In this document: piece by piece, positions 12,154-23,273 of the stretch
Layout of the letters: every line of letters begins with the position of its first letter
Numbering within the stretch: the stretch's first letter is position 1
Source: Theocolax elegans
Taxonomy: Eukaryota; Arthropoda; Insecta; Hymenoptera; Cerocephalidae
Length of the DNA: 64,000 nt
Direction of reading: 5' to 3'
NCBI GenBank assembly: GCA_026168455.1
Contig: JANSJX010000050.1
Span: 31,001-95,000 of the forward strand
Notes under the pieces: model-generated
The model's database searches: none
Seen by the model: only the letters and a program-made list of their open reading frames with translations
What the model was told of the DNA's origin: nothing
Made by a program: the position numbers and the translations under genes

Positions 12154-12644
12154 TTGTCAACTCCTTCATTTAAAAAAAAATTAGAGTTATTGCAGAACTT
12201 AAGAGTAAACAAAAAAAAATAAAAATAATATGTATGATGGTAAAATAGCAAATAATTATTTAATGAATCTTTAATAATTGAAAATTATTTAGGTACAATG
12301 TCTGAAATTTGTAAATATTGCCATGCAAAACATTTTTCATGTGAATACAATAAAAATAAATTATTTTCAAGTTGTTGTCAAATGGCTTAAAGTAACGCTA
12401 CCTGACAATCCTACATGGGTGAAATCATCTAACGTGAACATTTGACGTTGTGATATGCAAGAAAACAAAATGAAAAAATTATATATTTTTGGTTTCTCTG
12501 GACCAATTACAGTTTCTAGAGTACCTGTTTACAGTGGGCATACAGGATCAGTTGATTTACTCAACGTATTGAAGATTTTTAATTTTTACATTCCAGGGAA
12601 ATTACATATATTTTGATATATAAAACGTAAACATCTTGAATACA

Positions 12645-12778
12645 TCCCTAATACAAAATCTCACGTGAGATCTCAAGTGAGATTTCATGCCAAAATCTCA
12701 TGTGATATTTCAATTGGAGGTGTTTAAATTTGCTAAATAATAAAAAATCAATTTCTCACGTGAGATTTTGTATAGGGA
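12645..12778. repeat. 134-bp MITE-like inverted repeat (copy 2)
   Basis: Second copy of the element at 11611-11744, carried in the downstream copy of the ~1.03-kb duplication. It has the same arms and the same internal CACGTG palindromes. Confidence 0.7.
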
Positions 12779-13193
12779 TAGAAAGTTTTAATAAACATAT
12801 TTTATGGAGTATACATTGAATATAACTATACCTAATTGATAATAACAATAAAAAAATTACAAATTAACAATTCTTAACAAATTCTTCCATTTATAAAATA
12901 TATGCAATGTTTCCATATAATCAATTTAACATAATTTTTATATTTGTAATATAAATTATATATTTTTAATATTTCTTTTAGTAGTGACTTATTTTATCTT
13001 AAATAACAATTTTACTCTTTTTCTGAGTTTTATTTTCGTACGAGATCGACCCTAATTGATAATGTTCACATTGTCTATTCAAATTACATTCGTAACAACT
13101 TACTTCATTAAAATTAATTTTTTGGGGCTCACATCTACTCCATTTCCATTGATGGACTCGCATAGTTCCTTTGAATGGAGAAAACAATTGTCA

Positions 13194-14510
13194 AGAAATA
13201 ATGTTTATTTTTAGTCAAAACAGTAAGGTATGTAATGATCAGCATCGATTATTTGTTATAAACGAAATTTGGACAGGGGATGTTACATGCCAGGGGAGAA
13301 TACATAGATTGTTTTTTAAATTTTATTACGTTAACATTCAAAATTTCCACATCGGAATAATACTGTTTTTATGTAGTTACTTTATCTGAAATTTACTCTA
13401 TGAATTGGTTTTAAAAAATTTATTAGTTTTCCAATTATACTCTACCAGAGGAATTACATTAAAAAAGGTAACCGCTGAATTACCACAAAAACATGCCCGT
13501 ATTTTTTGCTTAACATCATGAAACATTAAAAATAAAATTTTTACCTCTAAAATAAACCAAAAGTTAACAATTTCACCTGGTCAGAAAAATGTTTTATGTT
13601 TACAATTAATTTTAAAGACATTAATCATAACACAGCTATTATTAATAACAAGTTTGTTACAAAGTTCAGCAAGTTCAGTGCACTTCAAAAATCAGTAAAT
13701 GTTCAGATTTTCAACTTGATTTTAATTGTGGTTATCAAAATGAACAATTAAGTTTTGAACCCGTTTTTGAAATAAAGAAATACGCCTATAATCGCACCAG
13801 TTAATATGCGATTATGGCCTTCTTACAGCCAGGGGACGTTACATTTCAAACTTTAAGCAACTTAAACTTGGCAATAAAATCAACTTTTATCAAGTTTCAC
13901 GGCTGACTTACGTTAAATTACATATATTGTACTTAGAATATATTATTCGTAATTTTATATATGATATAATGGGATATATTTCACTATTACACAAATGTGC
14001 ACGTTAGATGATTTTCACCCACATATCCAAAAGAATTAAAAAATTTGGTTATAGGTAATTCGAAATATAGTACGAATTTTCGTCAAAACATAAGACAATA
14101 CAACAATTCTTTAGCTTAAATTATTATCCTCATTAATGCGTTCATTAATTAATAAAATACTAAAATCAGACAATGTATGTTGACAATATTGTAGCAATAT
14201 GACATTATTCCAACAATATCGCTGCAATATGAAGTGCTCTCTGGGTAGGAATGTATCTATTCCTTTATACCTAATGAGCATTTTCTAAACCTTGCATTTT
14301 TTTAGAAAAGAAAGTTTTGGAAACAAGATTGTACTCTATTCTCATTCAAGGGAAAAAAATTATAGTGTATTTGATATTTATTACTCAAAGTACTATTAAC
14401 ACAAATCACATTTTTATATTTTCGGTTTGGAAACTTTACATTTTAACCTTTAGACTACCGAGATTTTAGAAATGAAATCGTCCTTTAAAAGTTTCTGAAT
14501 TGCCAACCTG
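13194..14510. other. AT-rich interval, no recognised content
   Basis: AT-rich DNA between the duplicated block and the right minisatellite. Reading frames are short and show no family resemblance. No tandem or inverted structure stands out. Confidence 0.5.
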
Positions 14511-15210
14511 CTTGAATATGCAAAAAAATTGTCACTTCCTGAAGACGATGTCCAGGTGGTCAGAGTGACCTCCGGGTCATCTGGACATCGTCTACTGGTA
14601 AGTAGTGTGCCACCCTGCTTGAATATGCAAAAAAAATTGTCACTTCCTGAAGACGATGTCCAGGTGGTCAGGGTGACCTCCGGGTCATCTGGACATCGTC
14701 TACTGGTAAGTAGTGTGATACCCTGCTTGAATATGCAAAAAAAATTGTCACTTCCTGAAGACGATGTCCAGGTGGTCAGAGTGACCTCCGGGTCATCTGG
14801 ACATCGTCTACTGGTAAGTAGTGTGCCACCCTGCTTGAATATGCAAAAAAATTGTCACTTCCTGAAGACGATGTCCAGGTGGTCAGGGTGACCTCCGGGT
14901 CATCTGGACATCGTCTACTGGTAAGTAGTGTGCCACCCTGCTTGAATATGTAAAAAAATTGTCACTTCCTGAAGACGATGTCCAGGTGGTCAGGGTGACC
15001 TCCGGGTCATCTGGACATCGTCTACTGGTAAGTAGTGTACCACCCTGCTTGAATATGCAAAAAAAAATTGACACTTCCTGAAGACGATGTCCAGGTGGTC
15101 AGGGTGACCTCCGGGTCATCTGGACATCGTCTACTGGTAAGTAGTGTGCCACCCTGCTTGAATATGCAAAAAAAATTGTCACTTCCTGAAGACGATGTCT
15201 AGGTGGTCAG
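14511..15210. repeat. 108-bp minisatellite, about six copies
   Basis: The string 'gacgatgtcc' (the last copy reads 'gacgatgtct') starts at 14544, 14653, 14760, 14867, 14974, 15083 and 15191, a period of 107-109 bp. Each unit contains a perfect 13-bp inverted repeat, AGACGATGTCCAG and CTGGACATCGTCT, about 25 bp apart, with a second TGACC/GGTCA pair inside. The period is close to a multiple of three, so long frames stay open on both strands; these are by-products. Two copies in inverse orientation lie at 10247-10460, and a diverged one lies near 10985-11030. Confidence 0.93.
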
Positions 15211-15402
15211 GGTACACCCCATACCACCACCCCTTCCCCCTTCAAATTTTACCCCTTTTAAAAAAGAAACTAAAAACATTAACCCCCAACAGTACGTCAA
15301 AAAACATGTGATACATCGATTTATCAAAAAATATCGTCACTTCGACAATTACGTCATACAAATAGATTGACGTCACAGAAAGGGAGAAAGGTTTTGATGG
15401 AA
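15000..15402. repeat. Long inverted repeat, right arm
   Basis: Reverse complement of 10057-10460, covering the last minisatellite units and the flank through 'gacgtcacagaaagggagaa' to 'ggttttgatggaa'. It ends 20 bp before the GA terminus of the Helitron-type insertion. Confidence 0.85.
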
Positions 15403-15422
15403 GCAGCTTAATATAATATAGA

Positions 15423-16349
15423 TTAGTTATTTGTGTTTGAGGAAAACAACCTATGCTCAATTATATATATTATTTTGATTGCAGTCTGGCTTATTTTGAC
15501 ACATGTATGAGGCTTGGAGAACAATCAATTGCGAGTGCATTGTACTGAGTCGAGCGCAAGAAGTTGTGGAGCTGTATATAAAATTTGGGAAACATATGTT
15601 CTGTGACTGTAGAGGTACTATTAGCAGACAGAAGGAACTTGACCTGTACTTTGCCAAATTTGGGTGCATTTTAATTTATAGATAATACGCACATTTTGAC
15701 AAAGTACTGGTCTAGTTATAGCTCCCTGCACATACACAGTGACATAAGGGTATAGACATATTATTGTAGCGCACGTGCACGTTTTTAGGGTAAGGGGACA
15801 TTCTGTTGCTGACGAAAAGTATTATGTATTATTAACTAAAATTAATGAGCTATAACAATTATTGATACAGACACATGGTGAACCCGACATGGTGTTTAAT
15901 TTGTACTATACAGCAAGTGCAGTATGAAACAAAGAAGAGTTGCGTTTGCTTCTTATAACAAATATGGAATGATGCAGGTTAATGGTTTATTAGTTATTTG
16001 TGTTTGAGGAAAACATCGTGTGCTCATTGAAATTTATTATTTTGATTGCAGTCTGACCCATTTTGACACTTTTATGGGGCTTGGAGAACTATAAGTTGCA
16101 TGTGCATTGTACTGAGTTAAGCGCTAGCAGTTGTGGAGCTGTATATAAAATTTGGGAAACATATGTTCTGTGACTGTAGAGGTACTATTAGCAGACAGAA
16201 GGAACTTGACCTGTACTTTGACAAATTTGGGTGCATTTTAATTTATAGATAATATACCCATTTTGCCAAAGTACTGGTCTAGTTATAACTCCCTGCACAT
16301 ACATAGTGGCATGGAGGTATAGACATATTATCGTAGCGATCATGCACGA
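15423..16349. repeat. Satellite unit A copies
   Basis: Resumes at 'ttagttatttgtgtttgagg', exactly where the unit was cut at 9297. It continues through one further unit (landmarks near 15784 and 16350). Confidence 0.9.
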
Positions 16350-17184
16350 TTTTAGGGTAAGGAGGCATGATGTTGTTGACGAAAAATATTATTCATTATC
16401 GGCAAAAATTAATGAACTATGCGATTTGTAAAATAGACACACGGTGAAACCAACATAGCGTTTAAATTGCACTATATAGCAAGTGTAGTATGAAACAACG
16501 AATATTTGCTTATTTGCTTATACCAAATATGGCATGATGCAGGTTAGTTGTTTTAATGGCACAGTTATCCGACCCAAGTGTCTTTATTCTCCGCTTGCTT
16601 TTATATAAACTGCCGTTGATCTATTTTCTGATTCAGCGCTTATTACTGCGGTTAGCGTATACGGTAATATCTGTAGTGTTTTTAAATAAAGCACCTTTTA
16701 TAATCCTCTTTAAAGCTGCATTATGAAAAACTGCACCGGTGATATTATTATATTGCAGGTATAGTTATTACTTATTTAACGATAAAAACGTACCGGATAA
16801 TTTATACTTAACTGTGCCCGACTGTTTTTATCCTTCTGTCCTAATGGACGACGAAGGCTAGTATGTCGCTCTAAGCCAAGTGATTATTCCTTTTCTAAGT
16901 GGCAACTATCTTTCGATACAGGTTAAAATGCTTACAATCTTGTATTATATTCGTTGCAGTTTATCAAATAGTTCCTTCAACCGACTTCTAACGAAAGACG
17001 ACTTCCATAAGTAATCCAGTTCCTTACCGATCAGCCCAAACTGGCCTTCTAAGACGATTAGTATAAAACTAAAAGTTTGTACATTAGTAAACTACTGGAA
17101 ACCATTAGCCATTCTTGGTGAAAAGTAGCTAGAAGCTTCCTTTTTTCTTAGGTAGGATTGGTTCTGGTATGCTGGTATGCTTAT
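16350..17184. repeat. Satellite unit B, 5' part (interrupted by BEL-1)
   Basis: Closely matches 2272-2856 plus 7783-8020. It is cut at 'ggtatgcttat' by BEL-1 and continues at 23651 with 'cttatattgtttcatatg'. Confidence 0.9.
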
Positions 17185-17703
17185 TGTTACCGATAGACAC
17201 AGGGATTGAGAGTTTTGATTAAAATAACTTGTACGGCTTTTTAAGGCATTTTTATGCGCGCGAAATTTGCGATCCCCGCACCTCTCTCGCGTGATATTCA
17301 CGGCAATGTGGCCCCTTTGTTATTAGATCCCACGCGGGAGGTGACTCCCAGCAGAAATGTGGATCAGTATGCGCGAATAGATGATTTCGTGGCTTTTTGG
17401 GCCGAGAGGCGGGGAGGGATCGATTATTCGAGCGCACGCGATCAGCTGATGTAAAAATCAATAATCTGCGCCGATCGAAGCGCTAACCAATCTCTCGATT
17501 CCTGCGTCGAACGAAAGAGAAACAAAACTTGCGGCCGCCGCGATATTAACAAAATGTAAGCGGCGCAGGGAAGGGGGAAAAGCGACGTCTCGCTTGTCTT
17601 TTTCTGGTTTTGTTCATTCGTTTTGCGACCGCTACAGAAGCAAATACTAAATAAAACACATATAAAAATCAATTTGGATCGTCTTTATTTTCTATTCCCA
17701 ACA
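17185..17703 (+). repeat. BEL-1 5' LTR
   Basis: 519 bp, TG...CA bounded. It carries an AATAAA polyadenylation-type signal near 17650, close to its end. It is repeated at 23176-23650 except for the first ~45 bp. Confidence 0.93.
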
Positions 17704-17725
17704 ATTTGGTGCCGAAACCCGGGAT
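17704..17725 (+). other. BEL-1 primer-binding site
   Basis: Directly after the LTR comes 'tttggtgccgaaacccggga'. The TGGTGCC start is the complement of a tRNA 3' CCA end, as in LTR elements primed by a tRNA. BEL-3 has the near-identical 'ttggtgccgaaatccggga' at 39539 and 50042, so the two families use the same primer type. I do not name the tRNA. Confidence 0.85.
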
Positions 17726-17832
17726 TATTTACGGGTATCTTGAAATTGAAGAAGACTTGAAGATTTCCTGAATTTTGTTTGAATTTAAAGAAATTTTGAA
17801 CTTGGCCCAAATTCGGAAAATCTTTTCGCAAG

Positions 17833-19362
17833 ATGCCACCGAAGAGAAAGCTATTGAAAGCATCTATCAAGAAAGAAGAACCAGCCCTGGAGAAGCGAAC
17901 TCGCATGGGAAAACCGACTCGGGCTACGGCGAAGGAGGTGACGACGGGCACACAGACCGAGGAGCGCGCATGCACACCTCCGTCAGACAAGCCGATTTCA
18001 CCGGAGGTTCGCGTGCAGTCAGCGACAAGCAGAAAGGTCTACGTCCAAGCGTCGAGTGCATCGCTTAGGGGCAAGCCACGAATCATCGAGGATATTTTAC
18101 TCAAGGACAACGCGATCATGACGGCTACTACGACAGCGATGCCTGTGAGAGAGGCGACGGAGATGACGGCGGGCAACGACGTCGACGTTGACGATGACGA
18201 CGCGAAGGTTGCGGCATCTCCGAGATTCGACATCGGTTCACCAGCGAACATAGTCAATAGTACGAGAATGAGTAATGTATCCGAAAATTTTATTGGCAAT
18301 GCGACGCCAGATGTGATACAGCGCTTTTCCGATGTTTTAATGTCGACATTGCAAGCGGTTCGCGAATCTTCTTTCGGGGAAGTGAATACCCGATTCGTAA
18401 ATCGAATGACCTCCGCGAAAGCGTTACCGACATTTTCTGGAGATCCACTGGAGTGGCTTCATTTCAAAAAGACCTATGAGTCGACGTCGCAACTCGGCGA
18501 GTATAGCGATCGCGAAAATATTGCGCGACTTTTCGATGCGTTGAAAGGCGATGCTTGCGAGACGGTCAGCACGTTGCTCGCTACGAGTCAAGACGCAAAT
18601 TCGGTGATGAAAACTTTGGAGCTTCATTACGGTAATGAACGCGTAATCGCGCGAAAAATTGTCAATGAAATAAAAAGCTTGCCTGATATAAAAGCCGACA
18701 ATGGAAAATTGATTATGTTCGCGTCGAAATTAAAAAGCTCAGTTTCCGCGTTTCGCAAACTTAACCTTATAGGTTACTTGTATAGCCCCGAACTAACGCA
18801 GAGTATCGGAAGTAAGCTTCCTGAAAGTTTAAAATTCTCGTTTAATAAATATTCGGCCGACGTACCTCATGATGTTACGGAACTTGAAAAGCTCGCTAAT
18901 TTCTTGTTTGAACAAGCGGAGCTCGCGGTAGCCGGTGGACTTTTCGAAACGGAAGAAATTCCTTCTCCGCAGAAAAAACGAATGTCGCGTATTAATGCGG
19001 TAAAAGTATATGCAACTGCTCACGAGACAAATGATACATGCGAATCGAGCGTTTCAAGCACGTGTCCGATATGTAATCGCGAAAACCACAAACCGGCGAA
19101 ATGCGCATCTTTTGCGAAAGAAACTCTCGAACGACGATGGTTTTTAGCGAGAAAGTTTCGCTTGTGTTTTAAGTGCCTCGATGAAGGGCATTCTAGCGAC
19201 AATTGTAAACTCGATAATTGCGACCAATGCGCCAAGCCTCATCACGCGCTTTTGCACAACCCGCGACGAATGAAGGTTAGGCGTGATAACCTAAAAAGAT
19301 CAGTGACGCGCTCGACCCAACAAGTCAACGGAAGTTTGACAAACGCGAATAAGTCTTTCTGA
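17833..19362 (+). CDS. gag: BEL-1 Gag, ending at a UGA CUA stop
   Basis: A 509-residue Gag. The N-terminal ~130 residues are basic and low-complexity. Residues ~195-290 form the DUF1759-type region of BEL/Pao Gag (LPTFSGDPLEW, then an LELHYGN block). Three cysteine/histidine knuckles follow near residues 411, 444 and 464; the first two fit C-x2-C-x4-H-x4-C, and the third is C-x2-C-x3-H. The start is the first ATG after the primer site and leader. The frame ends with TGA at 19360-19362 followed by CTA GGC, and pol continues in the same frame with no further stop. This suggests Gag-Pol is made by stop-codon readthrough. Gag should form the cytoplasmic particle that packages the element RNA. Confidence 0.92.
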   Translation: MPPKRKLLKASIKKEEPALEKRTRMGKPTRATAKEVTTGTQTEERACTPPSDKPISPEVRVQSATSRKVYVQASSASLRGKPRIIEDILLKDNAIMTATTTAMPVREATEMTAGNDVDVDDDDAKVAASPRFDIGSPANIVNSTRMSNVSENFIGNATPDVIQRFSDVLMSTLQAVRESSFGEVNTRFVNRMTSAKALPTFSGDPLEWLHFKKTYESTSQLGEYSDRENIARLFDALKGDACETVSTLLATSQDANSVMKTLELHYGNERVIARKIVNEIKSLPDIKADNGKLIMFASKLKSSVSAFRKLNLIGYLYSPELTQSIGSKLPESLKFSFNKYSADVPHDVTELEKLANFLFEQAELAVAGGLFETEEIPSPQKKRMSRINAVKVYATAHETNDTCESSVSSTCPICNRENHKPAKCASFAKETLERRWFLARKFRLCFKCLDEGHSSDNCKLDNCDQCAKPHHALLHNPRRMKVRRDNLKRSVTRSTQQVNGSLTNANKSF

Positions 19363-22300
19363 CTAGGCAGCGAGTACGCGTTATTAAAGATTTTGCCGAT
19401 AAAGATTTCGGGCCCAATGAAAACATTAAGCACATTTGCGCTGCTTGATGACGGTTCGACCGTTACATTGATTAGCGAAAAATTAAAACAAAAGTTAAAC
19501 ATTTGCGGTCGACATATTTCCATCGGGTTGAAGGGAATCACGGATCGCGGAACGGTAAAAACAAGCTGCGAAAGGGTCAACTTTAAGGTTATCGGCGACA
19601 AGGAATTTTACATTAATAACGCGATTGCGGCTCCGCGGTTGTCGTTTCCTGTACAAACTTTAGACGAAGAAGTAGTTCGATTAATCGCGAAAACGCAGAG
19701 TGTGTTTATTCAGCCATATATCAACGCGCAACCTGAAATTTTAATTGGACAAGATAACTGGCGCTTGCTCGCGACTTCCGAAACGCGTGAAGTTGAAAAT
19801 TCTTCTCTTGCGATTTCGCATACACCTTTAGGTTGGGTGGCGCATGGTGTTGCGAATATTGACCGCGATTATAAAATTATCAGCACAGTTCAGGTGTTTA
19901 AAGAAATTGTTCCGATAAAGTTGGGCGAATCTTTTCAATTCGAAAATGAGCAACTGGACAGTCTAGTAAAAATGTATTTTGCATTCGATAATTTTGGTGA
20001 ACGCGAAACGGATCGAATTAGTCCAAGAAAGCATCGAATTTTAGAAATTTTAGAAGGAACTACGAAATTTGTAGGTGACAAATGGGAAACCGGCTTAATT
20101 TGGAATGAAAAGCGAGCGCCGCAAGTTGATAGTCGCGTGACAGCAATTAAAAGATTATTTTCGTTAGAAAAGAAGTTAGACAAAGACAGCGAATACGCAA
20201 AACTATATTATAAGGAAATGAGTCGGTTTATCGATAACGGTTACGCGAAGAAGATTGATGACGAAGAAAGCTCGCGAATTTGGTATCTCCCGCATTTTGG
20301 CGTTCAAAGTCTAACCAAACCGGGAAAAGTGAGACTCGTATTTGATGCAGCGGCGAAGACTCACGGTATAAGCCTTAACGATCAGCTGGACTCGGGTTTA
20401 GATTTGCTCCAATCGTTGCCGGTAGTTTTGTTGCGTTTTCGCCAATTTGCGGTAGGATTCAAGGCTGACATAAAAGATATGTACTTACGCGTACAAATGC
20501 GCAAAGAAGATCGCGGAGCGCAACGGTTTTTATGGCGTGGATCGAACCGACAAAAATACCCCGACACGTACGAAATGACATGTTTAGTTTTCGGTTCGAA
20601 TTCGTCCCCTTGTAGCGCGATGTATGTAAAAAACAGGAATGCGCACGAGTTCGCTGTTGCCAAGCCTCGCGCGTCTGAGAGTATAATAAAAAATTCTTAC
20701 GTTGACGACTATTTGTCCAGCGCGATAAATGTCAATGAAGCGAGCGAGCTTATTCGTGATGTAATTTTCATTAACTCGCGAGCAAATTTTAATATGCATA
20801 GTTGGGCAAGCAACAACGAAAACGCTCTTTGCGCCATTATCGCTTCTTCAAATCAAAATGCAAAAGAAACGTCATTTTGCGACCGAGGGGGAGAGCGGGT
20901 ATTAGGTTTAAAGTGGAATACGCATACCGATATGTTAGGGTTTAATGTGGGTTTAGAGCGCATATCGACAGATTTGTTGAATGGGTCGCGAAAACCGTCA
21001 AAACGGGAGTTTTTGCGCGTGATAATGTCGGTTTTCGATCCTCTTGGCATTTTAAGTCCTTTTACCCTACGATCGCGAATTATTATGCAAGAGATTTGGC
21101 ACAGTAGTATCGGGTGGGATGATGAATTACGCGATGAAGAACAGGTTAAATGGTTCGCGTGGGTGAAGAATTTACGCGATATACACAAATGTGTAATTCC
21201 TCGATGTCTTACTCCGAAACAAAAATGTTTTAAATCCGCGCAGTTACACGTTTTTTGTGACGCGAGTATGACAGCTTACGCGGCAGTGGTATACGCACGA
21301 TTCGAAATTTCGGACTTACCTGCCATGGTCTCTATTGTTATGGGTAAATCGCGAGTTGCTCCGATTAAACCATTATCTGTTCCTCGTCTAGAATTGCAGG
21401 CAGCGTTACTCGGTGCGCGTTTAATTAATGCAGTCGAAAAAGACCTCGAAATCAAATTCGAAGGTCGATTTTTGTGGTCGGATTCGCAAACCGTAATACG
21501 CTGGATTAAAACGGAGCCGCGAACAGGACAAATTTACGTAGCGCATAGGTTAGGAGAGATAAGCGATTTGACAAAAAGCTCTGAGTGGCGATGGGTCCCG
21601 ACACACGAGAATCCAGCAGATGTTGCTACGCGTTGGTCAACAGAAAGTTTAAAAACGACAAACCCATGGTTTACTGGTCCGAGTTTCTTGCGACTGTCAG
21701 AGTCTAGCTGGCCTATTCAGAAAGCACTGAGCGATAGCGAGAAACGGTCGATTGATGAGATCGAACAGCGAAAAGCGTATGTGTCCGTTATCGCGACAGC
21801 ACATAGTGATTTACCTTTGCTTGCGCGTTTAATTGGTTGGCGAGGACTCTTGATTTTAGCGCGGCGCATAAAAAAGGTCGTCGACCGTTGGCGCAAATGT
21901 ACGCGTACAGATAATTATTACGATCAAAATAAACTTGAAAAATATTGTTTTCGCGAGATGCAACTTGAAAGTTTTAGTAAAGAAATTAAATCGTTGAAAA
22001 ATAATAAAAATATACCTAAACAAAGTAAAATTCGAAATGTGCGACCTTTCCTCGATGGTACCAGGTTAATGCGTGCAGAAGGTCGTGTAAGGAAAATCGA
22101 TGATGTAGAATTTGAAAATCATCCGATTATTTTAGACGCGAAAAATAGTAAAACTAAATTGCTTATTGCGGAATATCATCGGCGTTTTTATCACGGAAGT
22201 AACGAAACGGTGGTGAATGAAATTAAGCAAAAATTCTACATCGTCGGTCTTCGGAATGCGCTTAAATCTTTCACATATAATTGTCTAGCTTGCAAACTGC

Positions 22301-23273
22301 GAAAAGCGAAACCGCAAAATCCGATGATGGCATCGCTCCCTAAATGTCGTTTAGCTTATAAGCTAAGGCCCTTTACTCATTGCGGAATAGATTATTTTGG
22401 TCCTATATGCGTGAAAATTGGGCGAAGACGCGAAAAACGTTGGGGGGTGCTTTTCACCTGTCTGACAACGAGAGCTATACATATCGAATTGGCGAATTCA
22501 TTGACAGCGAGTTCCGCAATAATGGCCTTGTAGCGATTGTCCGCGAGGCGAGGATCGCCTGCTGTTATATACAGTGATAACGGAACGAATTTTCGTGGCG
22601 CCTGTAAGGAGTTGCAAGATGGAATCGCTATGTTGAATAAAAATATACAACGGGAATTTGCATTAAAAACGGCATAAAATGGTATTTTAATCCACTCGAT
22701 TCACCGCATATGGGAGGCGCATGGGAGCGCATGATTAAAACGGTAAAAATAGCGCTTAACGCGACCCTTAAAAATCATGCTCCTAGCGAAGAAATATTAC
22801 ATACTTTACTTGTTGAAATCGAGCATTCGGTCAACTCGCGACCACTCACGCACGTATCGACAGATCCTAGAGACGATGAAGCACTGACACCTAATCACTT
22901 CTTGATTGGCGAATCGTCAGGAGAATTCAAATTCAATAATTATGACGCGTTAAATTTATGTACAAAAAACCAGTGGCGAATTTCGCAATCGTTCGCGAAC
23001 CATTTTTGGAATCGGTGGCTGCGAGAGTACTTACCCACGCTTTTAACTCGCGAAAAATGGCTTAGTAAGACGTTACCGTTGAAAATCAACGATCTTGTAT
23101 TAATTGTTGATACGCAAGCGCCACGAAACGCGTGGAAAAAAGGGAAAATAAGCGAAGTTTATCCAGGCGCCGACTTGTACGGCTTTTTTAAGGCATTTTT
23201 ATGCGCGCGAAATTTGCGATCCCCGCACCTCTCTCGCGTGATATTCACGGCAATGTGGCCCCTTTGTTATTAG
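19363..23273 (+). pseudogene. pol: BEL-1 Pol polyprotein, lightly broken in integrase
   Basis: Continues in frame from gag past UGA. Domains in order: aspartic protease (ALLDDGSTVTL near 19441); RT (VRLVFDAA near 20333, FKADIKDMYLR near 20458, YVDDYL near 20699); A17 region (FDPLGILSPF near 21036); RNase H (HVFCDAS near 21247, PRLELQAALLGARL, LWSDSQTVIRW near 21474, VPTHENPADVATRW near 21596); integrase H2C2 finger (about 22174-22300); core Asp in CGIDYFGP (near 22380) and in YSDNGTNF (near 22570); and the Glu segment GGAWERM (near 22711). The last two lie past the damage: a TAG nonsense at 22531-22533 and a one-base frameshift near 22665-22680. The C-terminus fuses into the truncated 3' LTR at 23176, so the final conserved stretch is lost. 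Protease, RT and RNase H are intact. Confidence 0.94.

Larger units (their letters stand above)
11125..13193. repeat. Direct duplication of a ~1.03-kb block
   Basis: Copy 1 (about 11125-12158) and copy 2 (about 12162-13193) are almost identical. Both run from a poly-A-rich start ('ttattgcagaacttaagagt') to 'ggagaaaacaattgtcaa'. Most differences are one-base changes in homopolymer runs, for example 'gggtgaaaatc' versus 'gggtgaaatc'. Either the duplication is very recent or the second copy is an assembly or consensus artefact. Confidence 0.88.
9298..15422 (-). mobile_element. Helitron-type insertion, non-autonomous, minus strand
   Basis: A 6.1-kb insertion splits a satellite unit exactly between A (9297) and T (15423) without target duplication. 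Its plus-strand edges are CTAG (9298-9301) and GA (15421-15422). On the minus strand this is TC...CTAG between A and T, the defining signature of Helitrons. The minus-strand 5' end starts TCTATATTATATTAAGC. Inside are long inverted repeats, a 108-bp minisatellite, a duplicated block of about 1.03 kb and a Rep-like zinc-finger remnant. No full Rep/helicase frame exists. The subterminal GC-rich motif (two 'cctcggtcg' repeats near 9312-9340) does not form an obvious hairpin, which tempers the call. Confidence 0.72.

Noticed and set aside
14529..15074. Repeating protein frame (EDDVQVVRVTSGSSGHR...) as a tandem-repeat protein
   Set aside because: It is the 108-bp minisatellite read in frame. The opposite strand is equally open, and there is no start or composition typical of a gene.
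17252..17672. Minus-strand frames of 69 and 76 codons in the BEL-1 LTR
   Set aside because: They are duplicated only because the LTR is duplicated (23199-23619). They have no start context or family and overlap the LTR's regulatory region.
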